DNA from: Bimuria novae-zelandiae CBS 107.79 | Lineage: Eukaryota; Ascomycota; Dothideomycetes; Pleosporales; Didymosphaeriaceae | DNA: 64,000 bases | Direction: 5' to 3' | Assembly: GCA_010015655.1 (NCBI GenBank) | Contig: ML976715.1 | Span: forward strand, 338,496-402,495 | Shown: positions 30,152-42,200 of the stretch, piece by piece | Numbering within the stretch: the stretch's first letter is position 1 | Layout: every line of letters starts with the position of its first letter | The notes under the pieces: generated by a model | Told to the model about the DNA's origin: nothing | The model's database searches: none | Seen by the model: only the letters and a program-made list of their open reading frames with translations | Translations under genes and position numbers: made by a program

Positions 30152-30541
30152 CTACTTGGATTTTTTGACTGCACATTTTCCATCCCTTCCGTGTCCACAA
30201 TCTGTACAATGTGTGACGAACTTGTAGCTATGAGGACCATCATGGCAGTTGCAACAATACCAGACGTAAACGACCTCAGGCATTGGACCACACTGCACTA
30301 CCCCTTCTAGGGCATCGTGCTGATCTTCGACATACGATTCGGTGCCGCGACAATGGATCCTGTTCGACATGGTGGAGAGAGACGAGGGATGCTGTTCGAG
30401 ACCCAACGCCAGGGATTCGGATGCGTCATTGGTATTGGCTACGACAGCAGCGTGTTGGTGCGGGTGGCCAAAGAGCTTGGTGACACGCCCGGGTGCCCCA
30501 GGGATGCGGAGTGAGAAGCGGAGCGTAGACAAGGTATGCAT
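30152..30541 (-). CDS. Small WYCC-type cysteine-rich (zinc-ribbon-like) protein 2
   Basis: A 129-residue product from the ATG at 30541; an alternative ATG lies at residue 58 (MSNRIHCRG). The C-terminal domain reads VYVWYCCNCHDGPHS, then CTDCGHGRDGKCAVKK. It has the same spacing as the protein at 28153, so the two are paralogues on the same strand about 2 kb apart. The four or more paired Cys plus His suggest a zinc ribbon. The N-terminus (MHTLSTLRFSLRIPG) does not match the paralogue, so the true start is uncertain. The function is unknown. Confidence 0.55.
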   Translation of the reverse strand: MHTLSTLRFSLRIPGAPGRVTKLFGHPHQHAAVVANTNDASESLALGLEQHPSSLSTMSNRIHCRGTESYVEDQHDALEGVVQCGPMPEVVYVWYCCNCHDGPHSYKFVTHCTDCGHGRDGKCAVKKSK

Positions 30542-33500
30542 GACTTGACGAGGCAAAGAAGGATGCGACGAGAGTCTTGGAGCGAAGGTCTGATGAAGCC
30601 TAGCGGGTATCGAGTGCGATGGAGGGCGTTGATGGCCGATAGAGCATTACCCAAAGGCATAGCTTTATACATTGTCTGCCGGGGAGGCACTCAATGACCG
30701 CACCGCCGTCCTTCCTGTTCCTGAGGAAGGCAGAGAGGATGAAAGCATAAGCCACGCACTAAGCCGAGGGACATTGCGCTTCGGAGCCACGAAGAGGCAG
30801 TCACGCCGTGGTGAGTGAGCATGGCGCAACATGGATGTGAACAAGTGGTGAGGGTCAGTGTGTCTCCTACAACGTATGTCGGCCACATCCGACTATGACT
30901 CGGCATCCTGGAGGCATGGGTATGAACCTGGTCGGCCTCGGTGGTGATGTGCAGAGAACCGACGGTTTAGTCCATACGAGTGTCGGAGCATAATAGACAG
31001 TCTTCGTGAGATCAGGCAGTGATCTCTGCGCGGCTCTCGTGGGTGAGTAATGACAGAGGTGGAGCAAGGAAGAGCGATCATTGGACCCCTGGGTCACGGG
31101 GGTCACAGGCATAATGGGGACAGACTCGTGGTGATAATGGTATAATACGGGCAGCAAGGCGACCATGACCAAGCGCGCCGGTAGAGTCGTTGGTTGGAGA
31201 TGCTCGCATGTGGGTCCATTCGCTCGGCGTCTTGGGCGTTGCCTGCCGGTTGCCTTGTCTATGATCCGAGATGAAGAGAACTCTGCGACCCAAGAACGTT
31301 AACAAGGCTGTACCAAAGGTGCATTTTGGTTGGTTCCTACAGCTATTACGTGAGACAATTAGCTCCGAGAACGCATTTTGTGTGGGTGGAGTAAACCAAG
31401 GGTATTCTGTGGTACATACTGTAGTAGAGACGCATGGTCTGAGTTCCAGTAGCGCATCCAGGGCCTGCTTCTCGGGATCCACCCATTGAAACGGTTACAT
31501 GCGCCTCATGGGCACGGATATCGCTTGTTCATGGTCCGATTGCAAGGGAGTCGAGCAATGTCCTAGGCAGGTTGCTGAAGTTGTCGACACCAGCCGCGGC
31601 AATCGTGGATGCAAAGACGAAAGAGCATTAGCGGTGAAACACATGTATGGGGGCCGCACGATGAACATGAACAGATTGAGAGGCGAGATGAGGGCACGCG
31701 AGCGTCGAAAGTCTAATTGGTATAAAGATAGTGAAGAGTGTTGACAGACTTTGAGACGTAACGGCCGGATAGGTTCCATGGACCAATAACGAAAATTGTT
31801 GCAAGACCCTAATTTACTTGATATGCACGAGTTGCTAATTGTGGCTGAGCTCAACGGTCGTGGTGCTCAAGAGTAGCCGAGGGGGTCGATCCGGAGGTCT
31901 TGCACGTTGAAGGCGCTCAGCCTACAATGGCGAGGCGGTAGGACGTCCAGTAATCATAAGCTCAGGTGTGTAATTCTCCTAGAAACGAGCCATCGGCGCT
32001 TTGGCTACCACCACCTCGTATTTGCCGTTGTTGTTCGAGCGCAGTGACGGAGGGTTCGTGCTTGTGCGGGCCAAATAATACGTGAAGGCACTAGCTCATA
32101 ACGATAGAAGGGAAAGTGAGCAAAACGGCAACTCGGGGGCGATGAGCTCCAACTGTAGCACTGTGCGGCGAATTAGTCGCAAAGTGGTCGCATGAGGCGT
32201 GGCCGAAGGGCTTACTAAAGATTGACTAGCCACGGCGATGGGCCGTGAGGGCCTTCACCTAGGCAAAGGTAGCCTGAGCAGGGCTGATAGGACTGTGAGG
32301 CTCACGCAGCCTGGCAGTGTGCCGGTGTGTAGCGCAGGAAGAGGCCATCCTTTGCTGTACCTCACCTAGGGGCGCAGCAACTTAATATTCGTTCATGCAC
32401 CAGGCAACCTAGGGCAACTCAGGCAAAGCTCTCTCTTTCTTCAGACAAGATGCCTCACTCTAGCGGACAGAGGAATCATGAGTTCACTAGGTGTAGTCAA
32501 CTCGCCGGAAAGACGTCTGACGTGGACTGGCGGCAGTTCAGCTCTCGCTAGATTGGGGGTACTGGAGTTCAGGTTTAGGCTAATGCTAAAAACAGCAATG
32601 GAGATGCAAGGCTGCGAAATTCCGGTGAAGGGACGCGGGCTAATCCTGGGGCGGCCATGAGGTCTGCCGACCGAAGTTGCTGACACTGGCGATGTGCAAC
32701 ACGTAGACGACAGATCCAGCGTCTCCAGTCAAACAATTACCGGAGCGGAAGCTGGGAAGCTCTAGGTACGGGAGGAATGAGTTCCGAGGAACAGATCGGT
32801 TTTGGGGGGACGTGATAAGAGTGAGATGCAGGTCCTGACTCGGTGGCTTCCTGTGCGGCACGGTTGATGGAACGATATTGCTCCAGCCAATGCACCCAAG
32901 GATCGGTAAAGCGAGTTCGAGCGACCGGAAAGGGTAACACAAAGAGCATCTGCGCATTGCCGCACCGCTGGTGTGGGAGTATGGGTATAGCAGTAAGGTC
33001 TGGTGGTGGGGAAAGCGGGACCTGATAAGTGCATACCCCGCACCACTCTGCCGGTGTCCGACTGACTTCGAACGAAGCAGCTGCCCGTAGATGGAAACTG
33101 AATTCGAAGCATTGCGCGCTTTTGAGACATGACGATGAATTCGTGGTGTTGAGATTGAGATCTCGTAGATTGTGCTCGGATTGGCTAATGACGTCGTGCT
33201 TTGCCAAGTTCGAACACGAGGCTGGGATGGCGCAGACCTCTTGACGATCTGGCGGACAAGACCTCAGCAGATTGATGCGGTCGCAGCAAACACCATCGAC
33301 GAGGTATCAACAGCATTATTTTGGTACGGCCGTGCTGCACGGGCATATTCTAGGTCTTCGTTACGCTTTTACCACCGCGGTGATGCATCCTAGGTAGCCC
33401 GTTGAAGCGTCCACGCGCGGTCAGCCGCAGCCTCCTATTCACTCGTCGCGCCGGCAAGAGCAACCAACACAAACTCTACATTCATCTTCAAAGATACAGA

Positions 33501-33556
33501 CGTCTGAAATCTCATACTCCAACCTATACCAACCAGCTTCGACCGATCCGCCCAAC
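30542..33556. other. Gene-poor region
   Basis: About 3 kb with many short overlapping frames on both strands and none with a recognisable domain. The last 200 bp before 33557 are CA/CT-rich and probably the promoter and leader of the palmitoyltransferase gene. Confidence 0.35.
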
Positions 33557-34711
33557 ATGTCCGTCTCAGAGAAGAGCAGCCCTCAGCGGCAGACTCGGGA
33601 TCAAAAGATGGGTCAACTATCAGCCGTCATGATGCCTCTCATCGAAATAGGGGCAATGGGCTTTGCAACATACGTGTTTGTGTACTCTCTATGCGTCGAA
33701 TACCTTTTATCACCGTCGTCCGATTTCCAGTCACGTGGTATCTTGCCAAGACGAGGGACCGCCATCGCCCTTCTCACCATCTACTTTTTTCTGGTTTTTA
33801 TACTACTTCTTACCTGGCTGCGGTTATTGCAGGCGATATGGATCCACCCAGGCATCATCCCTCTAGGGAATCCGGACTCAGAAAAGCTGGATGTGAGCTG
33901 GAGGGGAGCTGAGAAGTACGACGCGTTTGTCTGCGACTACGACGGCAACCCTCAGTGGTGCGATAAATGCCACAATTGGAAGCCCGATCGTGCCCACCAC
34001 TGTCGCGAATTGAACCGCTGCGTGCGCCGCATGGATCACTACTGCCCTTGGGCCGGCGGCATCATCTGCGAAGGCACTCACAAATTCTTTATTCAGTTCG
34101 TCTTTTACGGTGCGTTCTATACCACATTTTCCTGGATCCCTGTTGCAATCTTCATGGCCGAGAGAATTCGTATATTGGGAAGCAAACCTGGAATTTGGAT
34201 TGCCATGCTGCCTCTTTGTGGAATCTTCATGATCTTCACCGTCACTATGTTCTTTATGACTTTCTGGAATCAGTCGATCAACTACACGACCATCGAAACA
34301 TTACAACGGGGTGGGGTGTGCAACATTGCCATGCGAGTCACCCGGAGAGACCCAAATTCGCATAGCTCGCGTAGAAATTCTGCCAGCCAAGGGAACCAAG
34401 AGAAACCCACCGTTTTGAAGGAGATCAGACGCGATGACGGGCGCGAATACATTGTCTTCCAGACGCAACCTTACGTCAATCCATGGGACCTTGGCAGTAT
34501 GGAGAATCTACGGAGCATCATGGGAAACAGTGTTGTGCAGTGGTTCCTTCCTTTCCAGACCAGTCCATGCATCCGACATGATGACGTGCGGGGAGAGTAC
34601 GGTTGGAACAGAGAAGTCCTGGATATGGCGATTGAATGGGAACGAGATCATCCCGATCGACGAATAACGCTGTTGAGCAACACAAGACGGAGCAGGAGAA
34701 GGAGTTCATGA
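33557..34711 (+). CDS. DHHC-family palmitoyltransferase (PFA5-like)
   Basis: A 384-residue, four-pass membrane enzyme that attaches palmitate to Cys of target proteins in the Golgi, plasma membrane or vacuole. Membrane segments lie at about 28-50, 69-91, 178-201 and 213-237. The cytosolic Cys-rich domain sits between the second and third segments: WCDKCHNWKPDRAHHC, then NRCVRRMDHYCPW. The catalytic tetrapeptide is DHYC, near residue 160, not DHHC. His-to-Tyr or Phe variants are known in some active yeast and fungal members, so activity is plausible. A TTxE motif (TTIE) follows the last membrane segment. The C-terminal tail is charged and ends RRSRRRSS. The ATG at 33557 has a good context, and no intron is needed. 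Confidence 0.9.
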   Translation: MSVSEKSSPQRQTRDQKMGQLSAVMMPLIEIGAMGFATYVFVYSLCVEYLLSPSSDFQSRGILPRRGTAIALLTIYFFLVFILLLTWLRLLQAIWIHPGIIPLGNPDSEKLDVSWRGAEKYDAFVCDYDGNPQWCDKCHNWKPDRAHHCRELNRCVRRMDHYCPWAGGIICEGTHKFFIQFVFYGAFYTTFSWIPVAIFMAERIRILGSKPGIWIAMLPLCGIFMIFTVTMFFMTFWNQSINYTTIETLQRGGVCNIAMRVTRRDPNSHSSRRNSASQGNQEKPTVLKEIRRDDGREYIVFQTQPYVNPWDLGSMENLRSIMGNSVVQWFLPFQTSPCIRHDDVRGEYGWNREVLDMAIEWERDHPDRRITLLSNTRRSRRRSS

Positions 34712-37485
34712 TTTTCGGCGCTTGAGGTTGACTTCGGTTAGGTCTTAAGCTGCATGCACTTTCTACCTTTTTTTCCTTTTCTTCCCATTTCTCAAATACC
34801 CGTACACGATGCGCATATTCATAGGTTAGTATCTCGTAATATCACCACGTTCCGCTTCAACCCTCTACGGATCAACTTCACCCACGGACAGGTACTTACC
34901 AAATCGATCACATGCTAAAATTGCAGCATTTGACCTGTCCGTTAAGCTTGTGGCACCGCCCTCTCAACCACGGTCACCGCCCGTCAACCCGTCGCCCCGT
35001 CATATTGTGTCTACCAATATTCAACATACAGGTCAGCACATGCTGATGATAGTCTAAACCCGCTCAAATCGGATGTCCACGCATGTCGAGAGAAACTGTC
35101 TCATCCTTTCGAAACACGGTACGCTAAATCGCTGGGCTGCGGCCCACCCGTCGACCCGTAACACGGTCTCCAAACACCCTTTCAGACACGTGGAAGAGTG
35201 AACCAACCGTACACCGGACCCGCGACTGCCGATATGACTTCATCACGTCTACACTCACCCCTTCGCTTCACCCAGCCTGGCGCACAATATCGCTTGCCCA
35301 GAATTGGAAAGCGTCACAGAGTCGCTTCAACAAATGCCCCTTTTCACCGCCATGCCAGAACCTAAATCACTCACCGTGGCTCCGCATCACAGCACCGTTC
35401 GACCCATCGGCCCAGAACCACACGCGACCTCTCAACGCACCTTTATTAGAAATCCCCACATGCAGCCCGTCATACTGGTAAAACAATGACACTTGCACCT
35501 GTCACTGCACTCGACAGGACGCCCGCCACACACGCGCTCCACACACAGCGTGCTCTACACCCCCCTTAACCATCGCTGCGCGAGAAAAAGTTTCAACGCA
35601 TGTTGAGCCACCCTTACAAACTCTTATCCCTTTTCCATGTTTACAGCTTTCCGAGTGAACCACGCCCGCCCTCCCTGCGATGATCCTATCCAGATCCGCA
35701 CAAGGGCTCCCCCCCAGCTTCGCAGTCGCGCGCGCCCCGCCCGCACCCCCTCAGCATCTGAAATATCGAAAACGCATTATCAGCCAAGTGCGAGGGGGCG
35801 GTCGCGTGGACGCTGTTGGCGAAGTCCGCCCGGGAGGCTGGGCGCGTGTTTTGAGCACGGAGGGAGGTGAAAAAGAGGCGGCCGGCGGTGGCGCCAATAG
35901 CGTGGCGCGCGTTTCGAAACAACGGGCGCGAGGGCTGTTTATGGGATTTGGATCTTGCTATTCTAGACTAGTTAGGATGCTGTGAACTCTACTTTGATCC
36001 GGTCGCCTTGGATGGAGTGAGGTGGCGAGGAGTCTCGGTACCTTTGAGAAGCGTGCTGCGGGGTGCGGCATGGTAATGTGCTCACCGGATTAGCGTGACG
36101 GGCGTTGTTCGAGGCCGCTCGCTGAGCGGAGGATGCACTAGAGTGCTCTATCAGGTACACTTTGCCCACTCGCTCTAAGATTCCCGTTTGGGAGTGCGTC
36201 GGCGCCGGGGTTTGCTGAGACGACCCAATATATCGCCTGTCTGGTTGACCATGACGGATTGCCCCCGCCGAACAACGTGCCAGACACCCCCTGTCAGACC
36301 TATCACCCGATAATTCCTCAAAAATATCCCCACTTGGTGCGGCCCTCTCCACTCCCTCACGCCTCACTACATCAATCAAACCGGTTGAACTATATATAAG
36401 TACTCTAGCTCGACAGCGGCCCGCGCTGGTGCACCCATGCAGTGTGTACGCCCGGCTGAACAGTATCGATCGTAATGTCTCCCAATTCAGTGCTATTGTT
36501 TCCGATTCGGTCAAACCTACGCTGTTGTGCTAATCGAACTGCGTCTGGTCTAGCAACGTCTGTGGGCCTAGATATAATGCCACCGTTTCACCATCGTGCA
36601 TGGAAGCCTATGGTACGTCAGCGGCCGTGGGCGTAAGGTCCACAGATCCATCAGTGGCGGAACGTCCCAAGCCCTAGGGCAAGACCGAAAGATGTCGGAC
36701 GAGGCAGGTCCGAAAGCGGCTTCTGTTGGGAGGGATGGTTCCTGAGGGTGTTGATGAGCCCCCGAGTCTTCTAACCGGATAAGTGGAGACCGGATCATCG
36801 AGTTCATGACAGATTTCGAATTTTGAGTGGTTGAAATGCCAATTGACCTGTTGGATTTCGATTCTAACGTCATTCTGTAGCAGGAGTGTTGATAACCATT
36901 ATACATTGATAGTACTTAGTGAGGGTCAACGGGTGCAGTGAGCGACAAGTCTGCGAGGGCAGCTTACGCTACCCAGCCGTGTTGATACCGGGTATGCCGC
37001 CCCTTCCAAAACAAAATTCTACACAGTTCATACGAGTAGATGATGCCCAGAGCAGCCCATCGTATGCAGCTAAGGTCTATGCCCCTTTGCAAATGCCTTG
37101 ATGTCCTTTCCAACCGAACAAAGAACGCCAGTCCATGCAATGCAGATTGTACCAAGCTACCAGCCAATGTGCCCAAGCCAGGTCTTGGCGAAGAATGCAT
37201 TAACTTTTGCCAAACAGCGCCTGTTGGTGCCAGACTCGTGAAAGCAGGAATATGATGGTAAAGACAATAATGAACCGAATCGTTGGGTACCAGTCTCCCT
37301 TGGGACATGCCGGGGACGCAGGACCACCGGCAGGTACGTGAACGCCGAGAGTAAAACAGAAAACCGATTGTCGATGAACTAGTCGATGTGGGTGAATGAA
37401 TAAATTTCGAATCCTAAGGTGGCACGAGGCTGCTGCATCGAGAGGGGGACATTCTGGGCAGAGGTGTCATATGTCCGCGCGCCAC
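34712..37485. other. Intergenic region without recognised genes
   Basis: About 2.8 kb between the palmitoyltransferase and homeobox genes, which converge. The first 1 kb is CA-rich with no long frame. Open frames at 35.6-36.5 kb are GC-rich and show no domain on either strand. No transposon end was found. Confidence 0.35.
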
Positions 37486-39262
37486 TCAACCAGAGCGTTC
37501 TGCAGCTTCGCGGGCGTCACGCTGCTCTCTTCCAGGTGCACGTCGTCGTGCGTTGATGAACCAATTGGAAACCTGGGGATTGTCAGTCATACATTACTCG
37601 TTGAAGGATCCAGAGCTGCCGGCGTCTAGAATTGCTCAGGGGTCGAAGACAACTGAAAGACGAATGACAGCTGAACGACACCTTGACCCATGCGGGAAGC
37701 TTAAAGTGGGAATAAACTGGCTGTGACGTACCTGATTCAACGTGAGTCCGCACGTCGCCATTAATTGCACCTTCTCGTCCTCAGTAGGGTACGGAGATTC
37801 ACGGTGGTCTTGGAACCATTTTTTGAGTACTGCCGTCGCCTCCTTGGGAAGATTGCCTCGCCGCTTCCTATTGAAAGAGTTCGGGTCCAGGACATGTGCT
37901 TGTTGGAAAGTGTAACCGGTGTATGTCTGCGGCGGCGCGTGGGGGTTGTATGGGCCGTGAGCGACGTACCCGGGCTGTTGGACATAATACGCGGTCTGCG
38001 CCTGAGCCCTCTCGTAGCCATGACCGTGAACAGGTGGTTGCGGCTCGGGATAGTAGCTAGGTCGTCGATCGTACTGTGATGGATGCGGGGCATAGCTGGA
38101 AGGCACAGACACGCTTTGACGAGCCGGAGGTGCGTGATGCTGATACTGCGCGTGTCCTTGGGGAACTGGACTAGATTGGTGGCGCATGTGCGTAGCTAAG
38201 GGTGCGTTCTGGGTTACAAATGGTAGACTGGGCCGGTGGTGGTGGACTGGTGCCTGATGTACGGCGCCGCCATATGCACCGCTGAGCGCTGGGTCAATAA
38301 CACTAGGACGGCGAGGCTCGTATTCAAGCGTCTCAGTAGGGAGTTGGCGGTAGTGGCTGTCAGATACGGTTGAATCGAGGCGCCTGCGCTTGCCGTCTCG
38401 GTCCCATGAGATATCACCAAATTGGGTGCTGTGCCCTGTGGGTGAGCTGTCTGTCGAGCCGTTGCTGCGATTGGGCGTCCGCGGCGGCGATGGCTCGCCG
38501 CTGTTGACGTGCTTCAAGAGCTTGTGGATAGTCAGTCTCATGCTGATAGACGGGGCGGGTTGGACTTGGTCACCTGTGAGAAAGATGGCAAACCGACATT
38601 GCTGGGGTGCTCCTCGTTGGCCTGCACCGGCGGAGAGTGGCGACTGAGGTGGTTCTGCAATGGGTTGTCATTAAACCGCATCTCCATGGGTTCTACGTAG
38701 CGGTACGATGAGGTGCAGAGAGTACACACGCTGTCCACGCGGACCGCGTCCGAAGGCGGAGACATAGCGCGGTCGTGTATGAGGTGGAAGTCTGTCAGGA
38801 TGCTCTGACAGCAGACACGGGGGGGAGAGGTGAGTCGAGGTGACGGCTCCAGGAAGTTTGGAGGTCCCATGGCAGGTAGCTGCTATGGAAGCACGAGACT
38901 CTGGAGGGTAGAGAATAGACGGCTAGTGCTGGTCGCTGCTGGGGAAGGTGCAGGTGAGGAGGATGAATCGGAGGGAAGGCGCGACAGTGCCAGGCAGGTG
39001 TCAAAGAGGAAGCGTCGACAGGACGACAGAGAGAAGACAAGGTGACAGAGAGAAGACAAGACGACAGAGAGAAGACAGGAAGACAGGACGACAGAGAGAA
39101 GTCGGGGGAAAGCTTCACTGCCGCAAGGAAACGGAGATAAATACTTACCACTGGCAGTGCAGGGAGGGACCGCCCTGACCCACGCAGCTCCTCTGGCGTG
39201 GCCATTCTGCGCGCGTTGTACATATGACGGTGCGGAATATCGTGCAAGGTGAGGTACTCCAT
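37486..39262 (-). CDS. TALE-class homeobox transcription factor
   Basis: A four-exon gene: 39149-39262, 38574-38879, 37732-38520 and 37486-37572, all joined in phase 0 by GT-AG introns, giving 431 residues. The homeodomain is split by the last intron. Exon 3 ends NLPKEATAVLKKWFQDHR, then SPYPTEDEK and CGLTLNQ; exon 4 begins VSNWFINARRR. The three-residue loop extension (PYP) and the WFINARRR recognition helix define the TALE/KN class. Residues 140-350 are Gln/Pro/His/Tyr-rich, like an activation region. Exon 2 carries a CTLC pair and a later HLSRH, possibly a degenerate zinc finger. Without exon 4 the recognition helix would be missing, which supports the join. Intron 1 contains a purine-rich minisatellite. 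Targets are unknown; fungal relatives regulate development. Confidence 0.87.
39016..39101 (+). repeat. Purine-rich minisatellite in homeobox intron 1
   Basis: About four tandem copies of a 19-20 bp unit with core GACAGAGAGAAGACA, slightly diverged. On the transcribed (minus) strand it forms repeated CTTCTCTCTGTC polypyrimidine tracts within the first intron (38880-39148). Confidence 0.75.
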
Positions 39263-42200
39263 CGGCGCGGGTAGGGACTAAAGGCATCAGGGTCAGCGTC
39301 GTTCAACCAGACACCCGTGGTCCACGGTCCCAAGGTCTCGAGCGACTCGTGGTCGACACCCTTTGCACTGGATACCGCATATCCCACAACCATGGGCGAG
39401 CTGTTCAGCAAATTAAACGACTCACATTGTTAATTATGGGACAAATGTATGCGAAGAACGGAAAGCGTGGTCGAAGAACGAATATGCCGCCAGAGGAAGG
39501 TAATATCTCAGATATAAGTCGTCTAACCGCGGGAGGTGTCCAGGCCAAATGAGGCAATGATTAATGAGGTCGTGTCAAGGACGTTCTCGTCGGCGTACAG
39601 CTCTGTGTCGCTCCGAAAATGAAAAGAGATGCCCGCGCAAGCACCCAGCAGTTCGCAGATGGTTGAGCAAACAAAAGAGGATGGGCGGCAGATCTTAAGA
39701 GAGGCCCTGCACCTGCATGGGTGGAGGCGTTACGATGGCGGAGCAGGACTGCAACGGGCCGTACGTCTAGCATGCAAAGCGTCCGTCTGCATCTGGGACC
39801 AGGAGCACGCCAAACATGCCAGGAGAAACCAGGAGACCGACAGCGCTGCACTTGCACCTTTGACAGGTGCGTCAAGGTGGGAACCTTGCCTGAACCTGGC
39901 TATTCTCCGAGTACGCACAAGCGGCGGCCTATGGCGAGGGCTGGCAGAGGAAACATCCACTATGTCGCAGGACTCGAGGCACGAGCAGCACCCGACTTGG
40001 CCCCCTTGCTAGAGCTGCAGTCGCGTTGGATAGCCGGCGACGGTGGAGCTGCGCGATGCAAAACGCCTCTTCCCATGCAGCCGCTAGGCCTCATGGCGGC
40101 GCTCCCATCAGACCCCGTCCGCCCCGTTCCCACCACTCGCCTCGAGGCCAGCACGGTTGGCGCAGATCGTCGTAAACTGCAGCCGACTCAAACAGGTATC
40201 GCTGCTCGTCGCTCGTTTCGTCGGCGTGCTGTTCACACCCCCCATTACCTCATCAGCGCTGCCGAGACGATCGCCGCAACGATGCTGTAACGCCCGCACA
40301 CATTGCCATGTCAACGTCCCATCACATTCGCTAGTGGAGATTATGTCTGACATGCAAGAGATTAGATCTTTCACGCCCCAAAAGGAGTCTATCATCTCGG
40401 AAGCACCCCGACTGCAGTCTATTCCTGCCTTGGATGTCTGCTCAGGGTGCCCAGGGCCCACGACTAGCCGTGCTAAACGTGAGACAGGCGGCCATTGCTT
40501 CTGCCACACCCGAAGGCGTCAGGGTTGGCTACACTGGGACCCCGATGGCCACGACCTCTACCGGGGACCTGTTGTACGGAACTGTAGTATTTGCTTATGG
40601 CAACAGCGCGGGGTCATTGGACGAGCGCCTGTCTATGCGATTTTGGAGGAGTACAAGACTACAAGTAGACCTTGATCACGAGCGGGGACAAATCCGACGA
40701 TAGTGAGCTGCAGAGTCTTCTGGGACCAGGCCAACGGGTTTGCCCCTGGGCTGTGAACAAAGACCAGGACCAGGGCGACAGCTGCCGCACGCCAGACCGG
40801 GGTCGTGGCTGGGCGAGGAAAGCTTTGCAGGTCTGCACGCCGTCCGAGACGATTCCAAATGGCAGAGGGACAGAGTCGCGTCTTCACGCACGCTACGACG
40901 AACTCTACGCGTCGACAGCTAGTCCGGCCGCAGGATTATTGAAGAGCAACGAGGCGTTCAGTAGAGGCTACGAAAATAGAAAGACGGCGGGCTATAGACG
41001 ATACACCCCACTACATTGCATTTGCGCGGGTGATCGACAGCGGTACCTGTCCTCCATCAGAGCAGCATGGCATGGCAGCGGATCCTAGGTCATGGACGAG
41101 TGCTCGAATCGTGCAAAGTATCTTTCAAACCGAGACTACGCGGAGAAACACAGGAAACGTTTGCGAGCGGTTTGATGGATGTGTTCGACACGTGTGAGGC
41201 CTGGCAACGGCACGGCACTGGCTGCGGAGGACTTCTGTGCCGAGAATGCTGGATGGCGGCTGTCCGTTCTGAGGGGCTCTCTTGACAGCCGACTGACACC
41301 AGCCTGTGGTGCGCAACGGCCTGCTGGATGACAATTTGGGGGGAGGTTCGATGAGGCGTGATTGGCAGCAGGGTTCAGAGCGGCCAGATCCAATCAGGCT
41401 ACTTTCCTCGAGTCCCGCGCAGCCGGCAATCCTTGCGCTGTAAGATCCCCAATCCGATCTCAAACGCCCCATCGACTCGTGCCGCGGCCGGTGCTTTGTT
41501 TTGGCGGTGATGATCGAACGCGAACGTGATGGCCGGGCTGGTTGGCGCTGCCGTGTGGGGGACGTCTAGGGCAGCATCGGGTCCTCGTGACAGTCGACAG
41601 ATGTTGTTCATGAGTATGTATGCCGTGTGCTCTTCCGCAACCACGACCGCTTCCATCTGTCTCCATCCCGACATCCAAACAACATCACCTCGGGGCCCTT
41701 GACCGCTCAAGCTGTGCACCAGCACGCGCGTCGCTGCGGGGACGCATCGTGGGCACGGCGGCCGAGCTTCTTCGGCGCCGTACTCGCAGATTGACCCTCC
41801 CGAGGAACCTGTCTGCCGGGACACGCTGTTTTCGAGCCCCCGCAAGCTTGCTCGTTCGCACAAGCTGTGTGCTGCAATGCGACTGTGCGGGAGGAGCATT
41901 TTACTTACTACTGGGCGGCAGCGTCGCACAGCAGCAGTCGAAGCGCATGACAGTCCGTCATCTTCCTCTGGCGGGCGCGAGCAGTTCCTCCTGTGGCCGG
42001 CGAAGGCCCCACGCTTGCGCCATTCATCGCGCAGGGACTGTCAATCGTTGTAGTGTCGTCTCTTGTTCCGCCGCCGCAATTGTCATTGCGCCGCCTAGGG
42101 CAGAACCCAGCTTGCATGCTTCCGCGGGCTGCTAATCTCGAACTAATCTACAGACGGAACAGTTATGTCGCAGCAGCCTCAGCGTACTGGTCTCTCACGA

